Assembly: GCF_020215645.1 (NCBI RefSeq)
Contig: NZ_CP084058.1
Span: 8,060,001-8,124,000 of the forward strand
DNA length: 64,000 bases
Reading direction: 5' to 3'
DNA from: Nonomuraea gerenzanensis
Lineage (GTDB): Bacteria; Actinomycetota; Actinomycetes; Streptosporangiales; Streptosporangiaceae
A model generated the notes under the pieces. That model was not told the origin of the DNA. It searched no databases and worked only from the letters and a program-made list of their open reading frames with translations. Positions 57,657 to 64,000 of the stretch are shown here, piece by piece; the first letter of the stretch is position 1, and the number at the start of each line of letters is the position of its first letter. The translations under genes and the position numbers were made by a program.

Positions 57657-58003
57657 CGGGTCACCGCCGCGAGCATGCTCGGCGGCATCTCGACGCCGCG
57701 GGCGCGGGCCACCTGGATGGACAGCGCGAGCATCAGCTGTTCGGCCTCGTCCACCGTGGCGCCCTCCAGGGTGAGGTCGCCGATGTCGAAGCGCACGCCC
57801 AGGACGGGGTCGGAGGCGATGGAGACGGGGATGCGTCCGCCACCGTCGATCGACTCGCTCTCGCACGTGCCGAAGTCGCCCGGAGTGCTGTGGGCGTGAT
57901 TGGCGCACCACGGCTGGTGCTGCGGCTCAGGCTGACGCTGGCCGGGAACGATACGGAAGTGGGGGGTGCCGGAGCGATCTCCGGACATGGAATGATTACC
58001 CAC
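57653..58003 (-). CDS. Hypothetical protein, first gene of the transfer operon
   Basis: 116 residues from GTG 58003, chosen because AGGAGG lies 6 nt upstream (a later ATG at 57988 lacks one). A short Cys/His region (QHQPWCANHAHSTPGDFGTC) is followed by a beta-alpha part (VLGVRFDIGDLTLEGATVDE, AEQLMLALSIQVARARGVEM). It opens the minus-strand operon, whose leader contains a 14-bp hairpin (58039-58073). Confidence 0.65.
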   Translation of the reverse strand: MGNHSMSGDRSGTPHFRIVPGQRQPEPQHQPWCANHAHSTPGDFGTCESESIDGGGRIPVSIASDPVLGVRFDIGDLTLEGATVDEAEQLMLALSIQVARARGVEMPPSMLAAVTR

Positions 58004-58038
58004 AGGTCTCCTCCTGGTGAAGTCAGGATCGAGATCGA

Positions 58039-58073
58039 GGGCCCAGTCGGTGCGGCTAACACCGACTGGGCCC
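58039..58073 (-). terminator. Leader hairpin of the transfer operon (attenuator candidate)
   Basis: GGGCCCAGTCGGTG and CACCGACTGGGCCC form a perfect 14-bp stem around a 7-nt loop, 36 nt upstream of the first start codon of the minus-strand operon. It could act as an attenuator or shield the operon from read-through. The rest of 58074-58257 holds GTTAAC-type palindromes near 58136 and 58215 that may be operators for the divergent gene pair. Confidence 0.55.
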
Positions 58074-58257
58074 GTCGTGCTTCTGGGCCTCTCCTCTGTC
58101 AACGCGTGGCTACTAGTCCTGAGCGTCAACCCGCGTTAACGTGCTTACGTCATGGACGGTACCCACTACACCGGGTATCGTCAACAGGCGATAACGCAAA
58201 TCTTGTCACCCCCCGTTAACACTCTGGGGCTGGAGACAGGAGGGAGGCAGCAGAGCC

Positions 58258-59133
58258 ATGCGCGACCACGAAGTCGAGTCGATTCGGCAAATCAACGATC
58301 CTGTCGAAAGAGCCAAAGCTGTTGGGCGCGAGCAGAGCCGCCTGAGTGGCCTGATCGACGAACTCGCGGGCATCCGGCGTGAAGCAATCGACGAGATGCT
58401 TCGCGGAGGCATGAGCCAAGCGGATGTTGCTCGCGAACTGGGCGTAACACGCTCCAGGCTCAACAAGCTGGTGACGACTGGACCAGGACCGGAGCGAGCA
58501 CTCCTGGTCCCAAAACCTAGAGCCGGAGCCTTGCTGACCTTGGCCGTCGTGGAGAAGCAAGAGAGCACCCACGCACGGCCGTCCGTCTTAGTGACAACCC
58601 GTGCAGCCGTAGCACAACTGGAGCGGCTTGCCGGGGAGATGGGCCTCGAAACTGAAGTGGCCATGGTCCGCGAAGGCATCGGCTACATCGACTTGAACCG
58701 CGACAACTTGGCTGTGCTCGTCGGGCCGCGCATCTCGCCGCTTATCGCCCAGGCCATCACGGCGGACCCTGTCATCAAGTGGCGACGGATCGCAGACACC
58801 GAGAACTGGCTGCTCACCAATGCCAGAGAGAACGTCGAATACCGATCCGACTTCGACGAGAGAGACGCCGCCAGCACCGACCCGCGCACCTGCTACGCCC
58901 ACATTGGACGGATTCGGCGCCCCGATGGTGAAGGCTCTTTCTTGTACCTAGGAGGAGCCCATGGCCCTGGCACTGCCGGCGCCGTCGACTTCTTCATCCG
59001 AAACGTCGCCGACCTCTGGCAGCGAGCACACCGGAATCTCTGGTCGGCGGTAGTGAAGGTGACTGCATCGCCGGACGGCAAGAATCTCCTGGGCGCAGAG
59101 CTGGCCACCCCCATTTACGTCCACAAGCGCTGA
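58258..59133 (+). CDS. HTH regulator with C-terminal sensor-like domain
   Basis: 291 residues, ATG with GGAGG upstream. Residues about 40-75 form a helix-turn-helix (GMSQADVARELGVTRSRLNK). The C-terminal 200 residues (VTTRAAVAQLERLAGEMGLE, GIGYIDLNRDNLAVLVGPRI, AQAITADPVIKWRRIAD, RNLWSAVVKVTASPDGKNLL) look like a ligand- or protein-sensing domain I cannot name. Its third positions are visibly less GC-rich than its neighbours, and it is paired with a PP2C-like gene 8 nt downstream. Confidence 0.65.
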   Translation: MRDHEVESIRQINDPVERAKAVGREQSRLSGLIDELAGIRREAIDEMLRGGMSQADVARELGVTRSRLNKLVTTGPGPERALLVPKPRAGALLTLAVVEKQESTHARPSVLVTTRAAVAQLERLAGEMGLETEVAMVREGIGYIDLNRDNLAVLVGPRISPLIAQAITADPVIKWRRIADTENWLLTNARENVEYRSDFDERDAASTDPRTCYAHIGRIRRPDGEGSFLYLGGAHGPGTAGAVDFFIRNVADLWQRAHRNLWSAVVKVTASPDGKNLLGAELATPIYVHKR

Positions 59134-59141
59134 GGAGCATC

Positions 59142-59981
59142 ATGTACCTCGACACCAGGCCCGGCCGCGACGATCAATTGAACGAGGACTATGTCGGTGC
59201 CGCCGTCAATAGCACCTCCGCCCGCGCTGTGCTACTCGACGGCGCCGGAGGCCCTCGCGAACTCGCGACCGGCTGCCACCACGGCACGCCCTGGTACGTG
59301 AACCAGCTCGGCGACCACCTGATGTTCAACATGCGCAATCCCAGCACGGCACTGACGACCGCGCTGGCACAGGCCATCAACTCCGTCGCCGAGCTTCACT
59401 GTGTGTGGTGCGACCTCAACCACCCGGGCACCCCATCAAGCACCGTCGTCATGGTTCGGCACGTCAACGGCATCGTCGAGTACCTGGTGCTCGGCGACTC
59501 CACGTTCATCGCGGACGTGGACGGCAAAGTGGAGACCGTCTCAGACCGGCGAATCGAGAGCGTGGGCGCGGATCTCTGGCAAGCCATGGCCGTCCTGCCC
59601 ACCGGTACGCCCGAGCACCAGGCGGCACGAATTCGGTTCGTCGAGAATCAGCGGCTCATGCGCAACAGACGAGCGGGTGGATATCCGATTGCCTCAAACG
59701 ATCCCGAGGCGGCATACGACGCCCTTACAGGGTCATATAGGACAGAAGATGTGCGTCGGGTTGCACTGCTGTCGGACGGAGCGACCCGCTTTGTGGAGTT
59801 TGGACTCGGGTCGTTCATGGACGCGCTCGACATCCTCGGTTCTGCGGCCCCTGAGCGACTGTTCGATCGTGTGCGAGCAGCGGAGGCCAGCGATCCTGAT
59901 GGGGAACTCTGGCCACGAGCAAAACGACGCGACGACATCGCCGCCGCTTACTTGCCTATCCGGGCGGACCTCTCAGCCTGA
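59142..59981 (+). CDS. PP2C-like protein phosphatase
   Basis: 279 residues. PP2C (PPM) motifs: NEDYVGAAVNSTSARAVLLD with DGAGGPREL (metal Asp), TALAQAINSVAELHCVWC, PSSTVVMVRHVNGIVEYLVL with GDSTFI, DVRRVALLSDGATRFV and the terminal RRDDIAAAYLPI. It would dephosphorylate Ser/Thr of a partner, perhaps the upstream HTH protein. The pair recurs as a cassette in my experience of actinobacterial genomes, often near mobile elements; its role is unknown. Confidence 0.75.
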   Translation: MYLDTRPGRDDQLNEDYVGAAVNSTSARAVLLDGAGGPRELATGCHHGTPWYVNQLGDHLMFNMRNPSTALTTALAQAINSVAELHCVWCDLNHPGTPSSTVVMVRHVNGIVEYLVLGDSTFIADVDGKVETVSDRRIESVGADLWQAMAVLPTGTPEHQAARIRFVENQRLMRNRRAGGYPIASNDPEAAYDALTGSYRTEDVRRVALLSDGATRFVEFGLGSFMDALDILGSAAPERLFDRVRAAEASDPDGELWPRAKRRDDIAAAYLPIRADLSA

Positions 59982-60212
59982 ACCTGGCGGCTGTCATGGG
60001 CCCCGTTCTACGAGCCGGTACAGAAGTACCTCGACAGCCGCCTAACGTGAGGGTGTCTCGAACACATGATCGCGCCCGTGTCAAGACGGCTACCCATCAG
60101 ATGACCTGCTGTGACCTGGTTCAACGGTAACAAGCTATCCGCAGAGCTATAACGCCGTCACTTTTAGCGTTGATTCACGCTTGTGAACGCGCAGGTCAGA
60201 GAGCCGATGCAA

Positions 60213-60239
60213 ATATGAGGCCCCTTCAAGCCCTCATAT
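60213..60239. promoter_or_regulatory. Hairpin with flanking direct repeats in a 386-bp gene-free gap
   Basis: ATATGAGG / CCTCATAT pair over an 11-nt loop, and GATGCAAAT and TATGCAAAT repeat on either side of it. The surrounding gap 59982-60367 contains no convincing gene; it is more AT-rich than the rest and probably holds the promoter of the XRE gene and a terminator for the phosphatase gene. Confidence 0.4.
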
Positions 60240-60367
60240 GCAAATTCTGTGATCTCTACGCAGAGTAATCCCCCCTGGACACGGCATTACGGGCCCGCTT
60301 AATCTCACCAAGCGTCAGGAGCCGGGGGGTACCTGCGCAAGGGCGAAACTCCGACCCTGGGGGCGCA

Positions 60368-61207
60368 GTGGGCAGCGACCAGCAGAGAGCCATCTGGCAG
60401 ATGATCGGCTCCCGCCTGCGCCACCTCCGCCTCCAGCGCAACCTCCGCCAAGACGCCGCCGCCGCAGCCGTCGACGGATCCGTCTCGAAGATCTCCCGCA
60501 TGGAGCGCGGGCTCACCCCGCTGCAGCGCCAGGACCTGACCGACCTGCTCGCCCTGTACGGCGTCACCGACCCCGCCCAGCGCGAAGTGCTGATCAGCGT
60601 GGCCGTAGGCGAGCGAGACCCCGCCTGGTGGGACGACCACGACGTGCCCCTCGAGGAGACCGTGCTGTGGCATCACGAGCACGCCTCCGACCTGATCCGC
60701 ACCTTTGACCCGCTCCAGCTGCCCGACCTGCTGCAAACCGAGGAGTACGCGCGGGCGGCGACGCTGGCCCGCCACTACCCCGCCCCCCTGACGGACGCCA
60801 CCGAGAACGCGGTCAAGAACGTGCTGCGCCGCCAAGACGCACGCACCGCACGCCTGTGGGCCGTCATCGACGAGCCCGTCCTGTGGCGGCCGATCGCCGG
60901 CGACCTCGCCATGCACCTGCGGCAGCTCGACGCGCTCATCGCCGCCACCGAGGCACGCGACATCACCGTGCAGATCCTGCCGGGCGACTCGCCGTTCCAG
61001 CCCTGCAGCGCACCGTTCACGATCTTCCGGGTGCCGGGGAAGCGGCAGACCCTCGCCATCCGCCACTACACCAGCGACGTCATCGACCTGGTCGCCATGG
61101 AGCGCTACGGCTTGCTGTGGGACCAGCTCATCGGCGTCGCCCACTGCCGAGACGACACCCCGCACCATCTCGCCCGCATCCGCCGCACCCTAGGAGAACA
61201 TCGGTGA
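60368..61207 (+). CDS. Scr1-type XRE regulator (DUF5753)
   Basis: 279 residues from GTG 60368. N-terminal XRE helix-turn-helix (IGSRLRHLRLQRNLRQDAAA, SVSKISRMERG) and a C-terminal DUF5753 domain (FDPLQLPDLLQTEEYARAAT, RTARLWAVIDEPVLWRPIAG, MHLRQLDALIAATEARDITV). Proteins of this kind usually precede a DUF397 gene. Here the next gene is a SAM methyltransferase instead. Confidence 0.85.
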   Translation: MGSDQQRAIWQMIGSRLRHLRLQRNLRQDAAAAAVDGSVSKISRMERGLTPLQRQDLTDLLALYGVTDPAQREVLISVAVGERDPAWWDDHDVPLEETVLWHHEHASDLIRTFDPLQLPDLLQTEEYARAATLARHYPAPLTDATENAVKNVLRRQDARTARLWAVIDEPVLWRPIAGDLAMHLRQLDALIAATEARDITVQILPGDSPFQPCSAPFTIFRVPGKRQTLAIRHYTSDVIDLVAMERYGLLWDQLIGVAHCRDDTPHHLARIRRTLGEHR

Positions 61208-61989
61208 CCAGCACCTTCGACGCTTCGCTGCCGTCAGCGTCACGCATCTACGACTACCTGCTCGGCGGCACCGACCACTACGAGTGCGACCGCCAGGCCG
61301 GCGACGCGTTCGTGGCCGCGGTGCCGAACGCGCGCAACGCCGCCAGAGCCACCCGCGGTTTCGCGCTGCGGGCCGCCCGATACGCGGCCGAGCAGGGCTA
61401 CGACCAGATCCTCGACGTCGGCGCCGGCATCCCGACCACGCCGAACGTGCACCAGGTCGTGCACGAGGTCAACCCCCGCGCCGGGGTCGTCTACGTCGAC
61501 AACGACCCGGTCGCGATCGCCAAGGGCAAGGCGCTGCGCGACGAGGACGGCGTCATCACCGTCAACGGGGACCTGCGCGACCCGGCCAGCTTCCTGCTGC
61601 ACCCGCACGTGCGCGGCATGCTCGACTTCAACCGGCCGATAGCCGTGCTGACCGTGGCGGTGTGGCATTTCATCCGCGACGACGACACGGTCGCCCGCGC
61701 GCACGCCGAACTGCGCGACGGGCTGCCGGCGGGCAGCATGCTCGCGCTCTCGCACGGCTGCACCGACTACCTGTCGCCTGCCATGGTCGAGGCGGCCGAG
61801 AAGCTGTACGGGCAGACCAGCAACCCGATGAAGGCCCGCACCACCGGCGAGATCATGCGGCTGTTCGACGGTTTCGACCTGGTCGAGCCGGGCCTGGTTC
61901 CGCTGCACGAGTGGCACCCGAGGGAGGGCGACCCGTACCCGGAGGAGTCGGCGGAGGCGCTGGCCGCGGTTGGGGTGCTGCGCCCGTGA
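61204..61989 (+). CDS. SAM-dependent methyltransferase, DUF574 (Methyltransf_19) family
   Basis: 261 residues from GTG 61204 (4-nt overlap with the XRE gene). SRIYDYLLGGTDHYECDRQA, QILDVGAGIPTTPNVHQVVH (SAM-binding Gly motif), NPRAGVVYVDNDPVAIAKGK and VLTVAVWHFIRDDDTVARAH match the DUF574 family, widespread in actinobacteria. Its natural substrate is not established. Transcriptional coupling to the XRE gene suggests autoregulation. Confidence 0.85.
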   Translation: MTSTFDASLPSASRIYDYLLGGTDHYECDRQAGDAFVAAVPNARNAARATRGFALRAARYAAEQGYDQILDVGAGIPTTPNVHQVVHEVNPRAGVVYVDNDPVAIAKGKALRDEDGVITVNGDLRDPASFLLHPHVRGMLDFNRPIAVLTVAVWHFIRDDDTVARAHAELRDGLPAGSMLALSHGCTDYLSPAMVEAAEKLYGQTSNPMKARTTGEIMRLFDGFDLVEPGLVPLHEWHPREGDPYPEESAEALAAVGVLRP

Positions 61990-62168
61990 CGGAATCGGAT
62001 CACAATGAAACATGACGGCGCGCATCGTGATGACCGCATGACGTGAGCGTTGCGTGCGCTGTGGGGGCGAGGGGCGAAACGCGAGAACAGCAAGGAACGA
62101 CGGCAGAACCTGCGCGGCGGGCGCAGGACCACACGAGGGGGTGAACCAACATCAAAGACGATGTTGAC

Positions 62169-62519
62169 TTGGAGCAAGCGAACCACCCGGTAGCCGCCGC
62201 TACCCCGACCGGCGAGCTGCACAGCACCGCCCTGTGCAGGCGCCGCCTCGACAAGATGAGCGCCGAGAACGACCGGCACAAGCAGCTCATCGCCGCCCTG
62301 CTCGCCCGCATCCAAGGGCTGGAACAGCAGGTCGCCCGCTACACGCCGCCGCCGCAGGTGCGCGCCGAGATGGCCGTCCCCTCCGGGAGCATGCGGCCGG
62401 TGCTCGCCGCCGTCGACGGCCGCACCCTGGTGATCGTCGCCCCGCCCGGCGGGTTCGCCGACCCAGACGAGGCGTACGGGCGGATCGTCCACCACTACGC
62501 CGACGAGGCCCTCCCATGA
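62169..62519 (+). CDS. Small protein with coiled coil, unusual start
   Basis: 116 residues. No ATG or GTG fits: TTG 62169 is the first usual start, but AGGGGGTGA lies 7 nt before an in-frame ATC at 62151 (reading IKDDVDLE before EQANHPVAA), so a rare ATC start is possible. SAENDRHKQLIAALLARIQG is a coiled coil, and the C-terminus (AAVDGRTLVIVAPPGGFADP) is beta-rich. The gap 61990-62150 holds no other gene. Confidence 0.55.
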   Translation: MEQANHPVAAATPTGELHSTALCRRRLDKMSAENDRHKQLIAALLARIQGLEQQVARYTPPPQVRAEMAVPSGSMRPVLAAVDGRTLVIVAPPGGFADPDEAYGRIVHHYADEALP

Positions 62520-63415
62520 GCCGCCACCGCCGCCGGCGGCGCAGGCAGTTACCGCCGCACATCGAGCGCAACGTCGCCAACGCCGACGCCCCTGCGGTCG
62601 CGCGGCGCCGCGATGACGGCGTCATCGTGGTCGACGTGGACGAGACGCTGCACGGGGCGGCTCGGGACGACGCCATCGCCGCAGCACTCGAACCGTTCGA
62701 GCAGGGCAGGCTCGCGCTGCTGCCGTGGATCGCGCTGCTGTGGGACGCGGCCGCGCGCCGCGTGAACGACTATCCGCGCACCGCGGCGGCGGTCGCCGGC
62801 GCGGGCACCGTCGCGGTGCTGGGCACGGCGGCGCTCACCGTCACCGGCACCCTGGAGGAGGAGAGGCGTCCCGTGGTGGCGGCGAAGATCACCCGGGTGG
62901 TGACCGTCACCCCGGCCGTGCCCGCCTCGTCTGGGCCGTCATGGTCGGACACCCCGGCGCCGTCGCGCACCACGGTCACGTCCCCCGCCGCCACCCCACC
63001 ACCGAGCCGGGCCCAGTCCGCCGGGGACGGCGACCCGGAGCGCCCGCCACGCGCCATCGACCGCGAACGGGAAGAACCGGAGCCGTCCGCCAGCTCCTCC
63101 ACCCGGCGGCCAGCCCCGCACACCTCGGCCGCCACGGCGCGGCCCCGCACCAGCCAGCCCGAGGCGCAGGCCGCGCAGGAGCCGGAGCCGCGCCGGTCGC
63201 AGGAGGCGCGGCCGGCACCGGCCAGATCGTCGCAGCCGCCGCCTACAGTGGACGAGCCCGACCAGCCTGCCCCCGAACCGCAGCCGGAACCGGCGCCTGA
63301 GCCGGAGCCGACGCGCGGCCCGGTGGTGGATGTGGAAGTCGGCGGAGACGACTGCCGCCTCGTCGACCTGGACGTGGGCGTCGGCGACCTGCTCGGCGCC
63401 GGCGTGTGCCTGTAA
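62516..63415 (+). CDS. Single-span protein with Pro/Glu-rich exterior domain
   Basis: 299 residues. An arginine-rich start (MSRHRRRRRRQLPPHIER) and a cytoplasmic helical part are followed by one span at about residues 88-105 (AVAGAGTVAVLGTAALTVTG), a long disordered Pro/Glu/Ser-rich stretch, and a small C-terminal acidic piece with two cysteines (VGGDDCRLVDLDVGVGDLLG). Type II topology would place the disordered part outside. Translated from an ATGA overlap, directly upstream of the integrase. Confidence 0.6.
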   Translation: MSRHRRRRRRQLPPHIERNVANADAPAVARRRDDGVIVVDVDETLHGAARDDAIAAALEPFEQGRLALLPWIALLWDAAARRVNDYPRTAAAVAGAGTVAVLGTAALTVTGTLEEERRPVVAAKITRVVTVTPAVPASSGPSWSDTPAPSRTTVTSPAATPPPSRAQSAGDGDPERPPRAIDREREEPEPSASSSTRRPAPHTSAATARPRTSQPEAQAAQEPEPRRSQEARPAPARSSQPPPTVDEPDQPAPEPQPEPAPEPEPTRGPVVDVEVGGDDCRLVDLDVGVGDLLGAGVCL

Positions 63416-63424
63416 GGAGGAACC

Positions 63425-64000
63425 GTGCCGTCATACCGTCAACTCCCCTCAGGGAAGTGGCAGGCCACCGTCTACAAGCCGGACGGTAAGCGGGTGACGA
63501 AGTCGAACCGGCTCAAGTCGGTGGTCAAGGCGTGGGCCCTCGACCTGGAGGCCAGGTATGCGCGCGGCGAGGTGCGCGACCCGCGCGCCGGTGAGATCAC
63601 CATCCGGGAGTGGTACGCCAAGTGCCTGGAGCTGGGCGGTGGCGAGCTGCCCACCCTGGACAAGCAGGGCAGCCTGTGGCGCACCCATTGCGAGCCGGTG
63701 TGGGGTGACTGGCCGGTGAAGGCGGTGACCCGCGACCAGGCGGTCGCATGGGCGAAGAGTCTGCGCTCCAAGCGGCGCGGCAACGCCAGCAAGAAGAGCG
63801 ACGCGCCGGCGTCCCTGCTGAAGCCGCGGACCATCCACGACATCGCCTTCGTCATGACGGCGATCTACAAGATGGCGATGGAGGCCCGCCCTCCGCTCGT
63901 GGAGCATTCGCCGTTCGAGAAGCTGCCGCTGCCGACGATCGAGCCGGGCGAGGTCAAGTTCTATGAGCACCGGCAGGCGGACGCGCTGTACGCGGCGGTG
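63425..64000 (+). CDS. int: Tyrosine integrase, N-terminal part (cut by right edge)
   Basis: GTG 63425 after AAGGAGGAACC; the frame stays open for 192 codons to the edge. The N-terminal AMP-binding-like strand set (YRQLPSGKWQATVYKPDGKR) and the SAM-like core-binding domain (TIREWYAKCLELGGGELPTL, WGDWPVKAVTRDQAVAWAKS, TIHDIAFVMTAIYKMAMEAR) are those of phage and AICE tyrosine recombinases. The catalytic R-H-R-Y domain lies outside the window. It would act on the tRNA-Val attachment site whose left half is at 5206-5255. Confidence 0.9.
   Translation, partial: MPSYRQLPSGKWQATVYKPDGKRVTKSNRLKSVVKAWALDLEARYARGEVRDPRAGEITIREWYAKCLELGGGELPTLDKQGSLWRTHCEPVWGDWPVKAVTRDQAVAWAKSLRSKRRGNASKKSDAPASLLKPRTIHDIAFVMTAIYKMAMEARPPLVEHSPFEKLPLPTIEPGEVKFYEHRQADALYAAV

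Larger units (their letters stand above)
5206..64000. mobile_element. Integrated siphovirus-type element with an AICE-like transfer module
   Basis: The left boundary is the tRNA-Val 3' half. The right boundary is outside the window, because the integrase at 63425 is cut by the edge. Contents in order: immunity switch, replication and recombination operon, origin-like iterons, complete HK97-type packaging, head, tail and lysis operon, a minus-strand conjugation-type block (FtsK/SpoIIIE translocase, DUF2637 protein), accessory genes, integrase. The element is at least 58.8 kb, within the range of temperate siphoviruses. No transposase or second integrase was seen. Confidence 0.8.

Noticed and set aside
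58258..59981. A known anti-phage system (CBASS, BREX, Gabija, retron)
   Set aside because: No cyclase, effector, methylase set, OLD nuclease or reverse transcriptase is visible. The pair is only HTH-sensor plus PP2C.
62516..63415. Holin or spanin
   Set aside because: It has one span and a long disordered exterior, lies next to the integrase and not in the lysis cassette, and shows no lipobox.

Overview
The window is high-GC actinobacterial DNA. The host is probably a member of the Streptosporangiales: it carries DUF6082-like, Scr1/DUF5753-type XRE, DUF574-type methyltransferase and SsgA-like genes, with frequent GTG starts and 4-nt gene overlaps. The genus is an inference. About 5.2 kb of host flank (1-5205) is followed by one integrated element that starts at 5206 and runs past the right edge.

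Host flank (1-5205). It holds an edge-truncated amphipathic-repeat gene, a 40-residue protein, two membrane proteins, and a stretch (about 2500-4340) of minus-strand genes broken by frameshifts. The broken genes include an amidase (endolysin) fragment, membrane fragments, and a frameshifted paralogue of a gene that is intact in the prophage (23182-23379). An intact Gln/Pro/Tyr-rich membrane protein (4617-4961) has a short relative inside the prophage (45061-45168). This looks like the residue of an older, related element at the same integration hot spot.

Left attachment site. Positions 5206-5255 (minus) are exactly the 3' half of a tRNA-Val(CAC), ending in CCA, with the tRNA terminator beyond it at 5168-5199. 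The 5' half is absent. This is the signature of attL for a tyrosine integrase that targets a tRNA gene. The integrase itself is at 63425 and is cut by the right edge, so attR with the intact tRNA-Val should lie just outside the window.

Element layout. (1) 5.4-6.6 kb: divergent repressor/Cro-like switch and an excisionase-like gene. (2) 6.6-24.6 kb: tightly coupled early operon with an exonuclease, a candidate annealing protein, two MazG-like proteins, a RuvC-like resolvase, a phage DnaN clamp, two PP-loop proteins flanking a SLOG protein, and a primase-helicase. Just downstream is a cluster of DnaA-box-like sites around an AT-rich core (22105-22283), a likely replication origin. (3) 24.9-48.1 kb: a complete HK97-type siphovirus late operon (HNH, small and large terminase, portal, protease, capsid, connectors, tail tube, frameshifted tail chaperones, tape measure, tail tip, lysin, holin), ending in two strong terminators. 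(4) 58.0-48.2 kb, minus strand: a block that is not phage-like. It has a membrane-anchored FtsK/SpoIIIE-type translocase, a DUF2637 (SpdB2-like) membrane protein, more membrane proteins, small regulators and an SsgA-like protein, which resembles the transfer and spread module of actinomycete integrative conjugative elements (AICEs). (5) 58.3-63.4 kb: accessory genes (HTH-sensor plus PP2C-like phosphatase; Scr1-type XRE plus SAM methyltransferase; two unknown proteins), then the integrase.

The main result is that one tRNA-Val-integrated element seems to combine a complete temperate siphovirus with an AICE-style dsDNA transfer module and its own DnaA-type origin. It may be a prophage/conjugative-element hybrid able to move by either route. 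Other notable points are a structural protein with about sixteen 20-residue tandem repeats, an in-frame internal start in the transfer module, and a membrane-anchored collagen-like protein next to the lysin.
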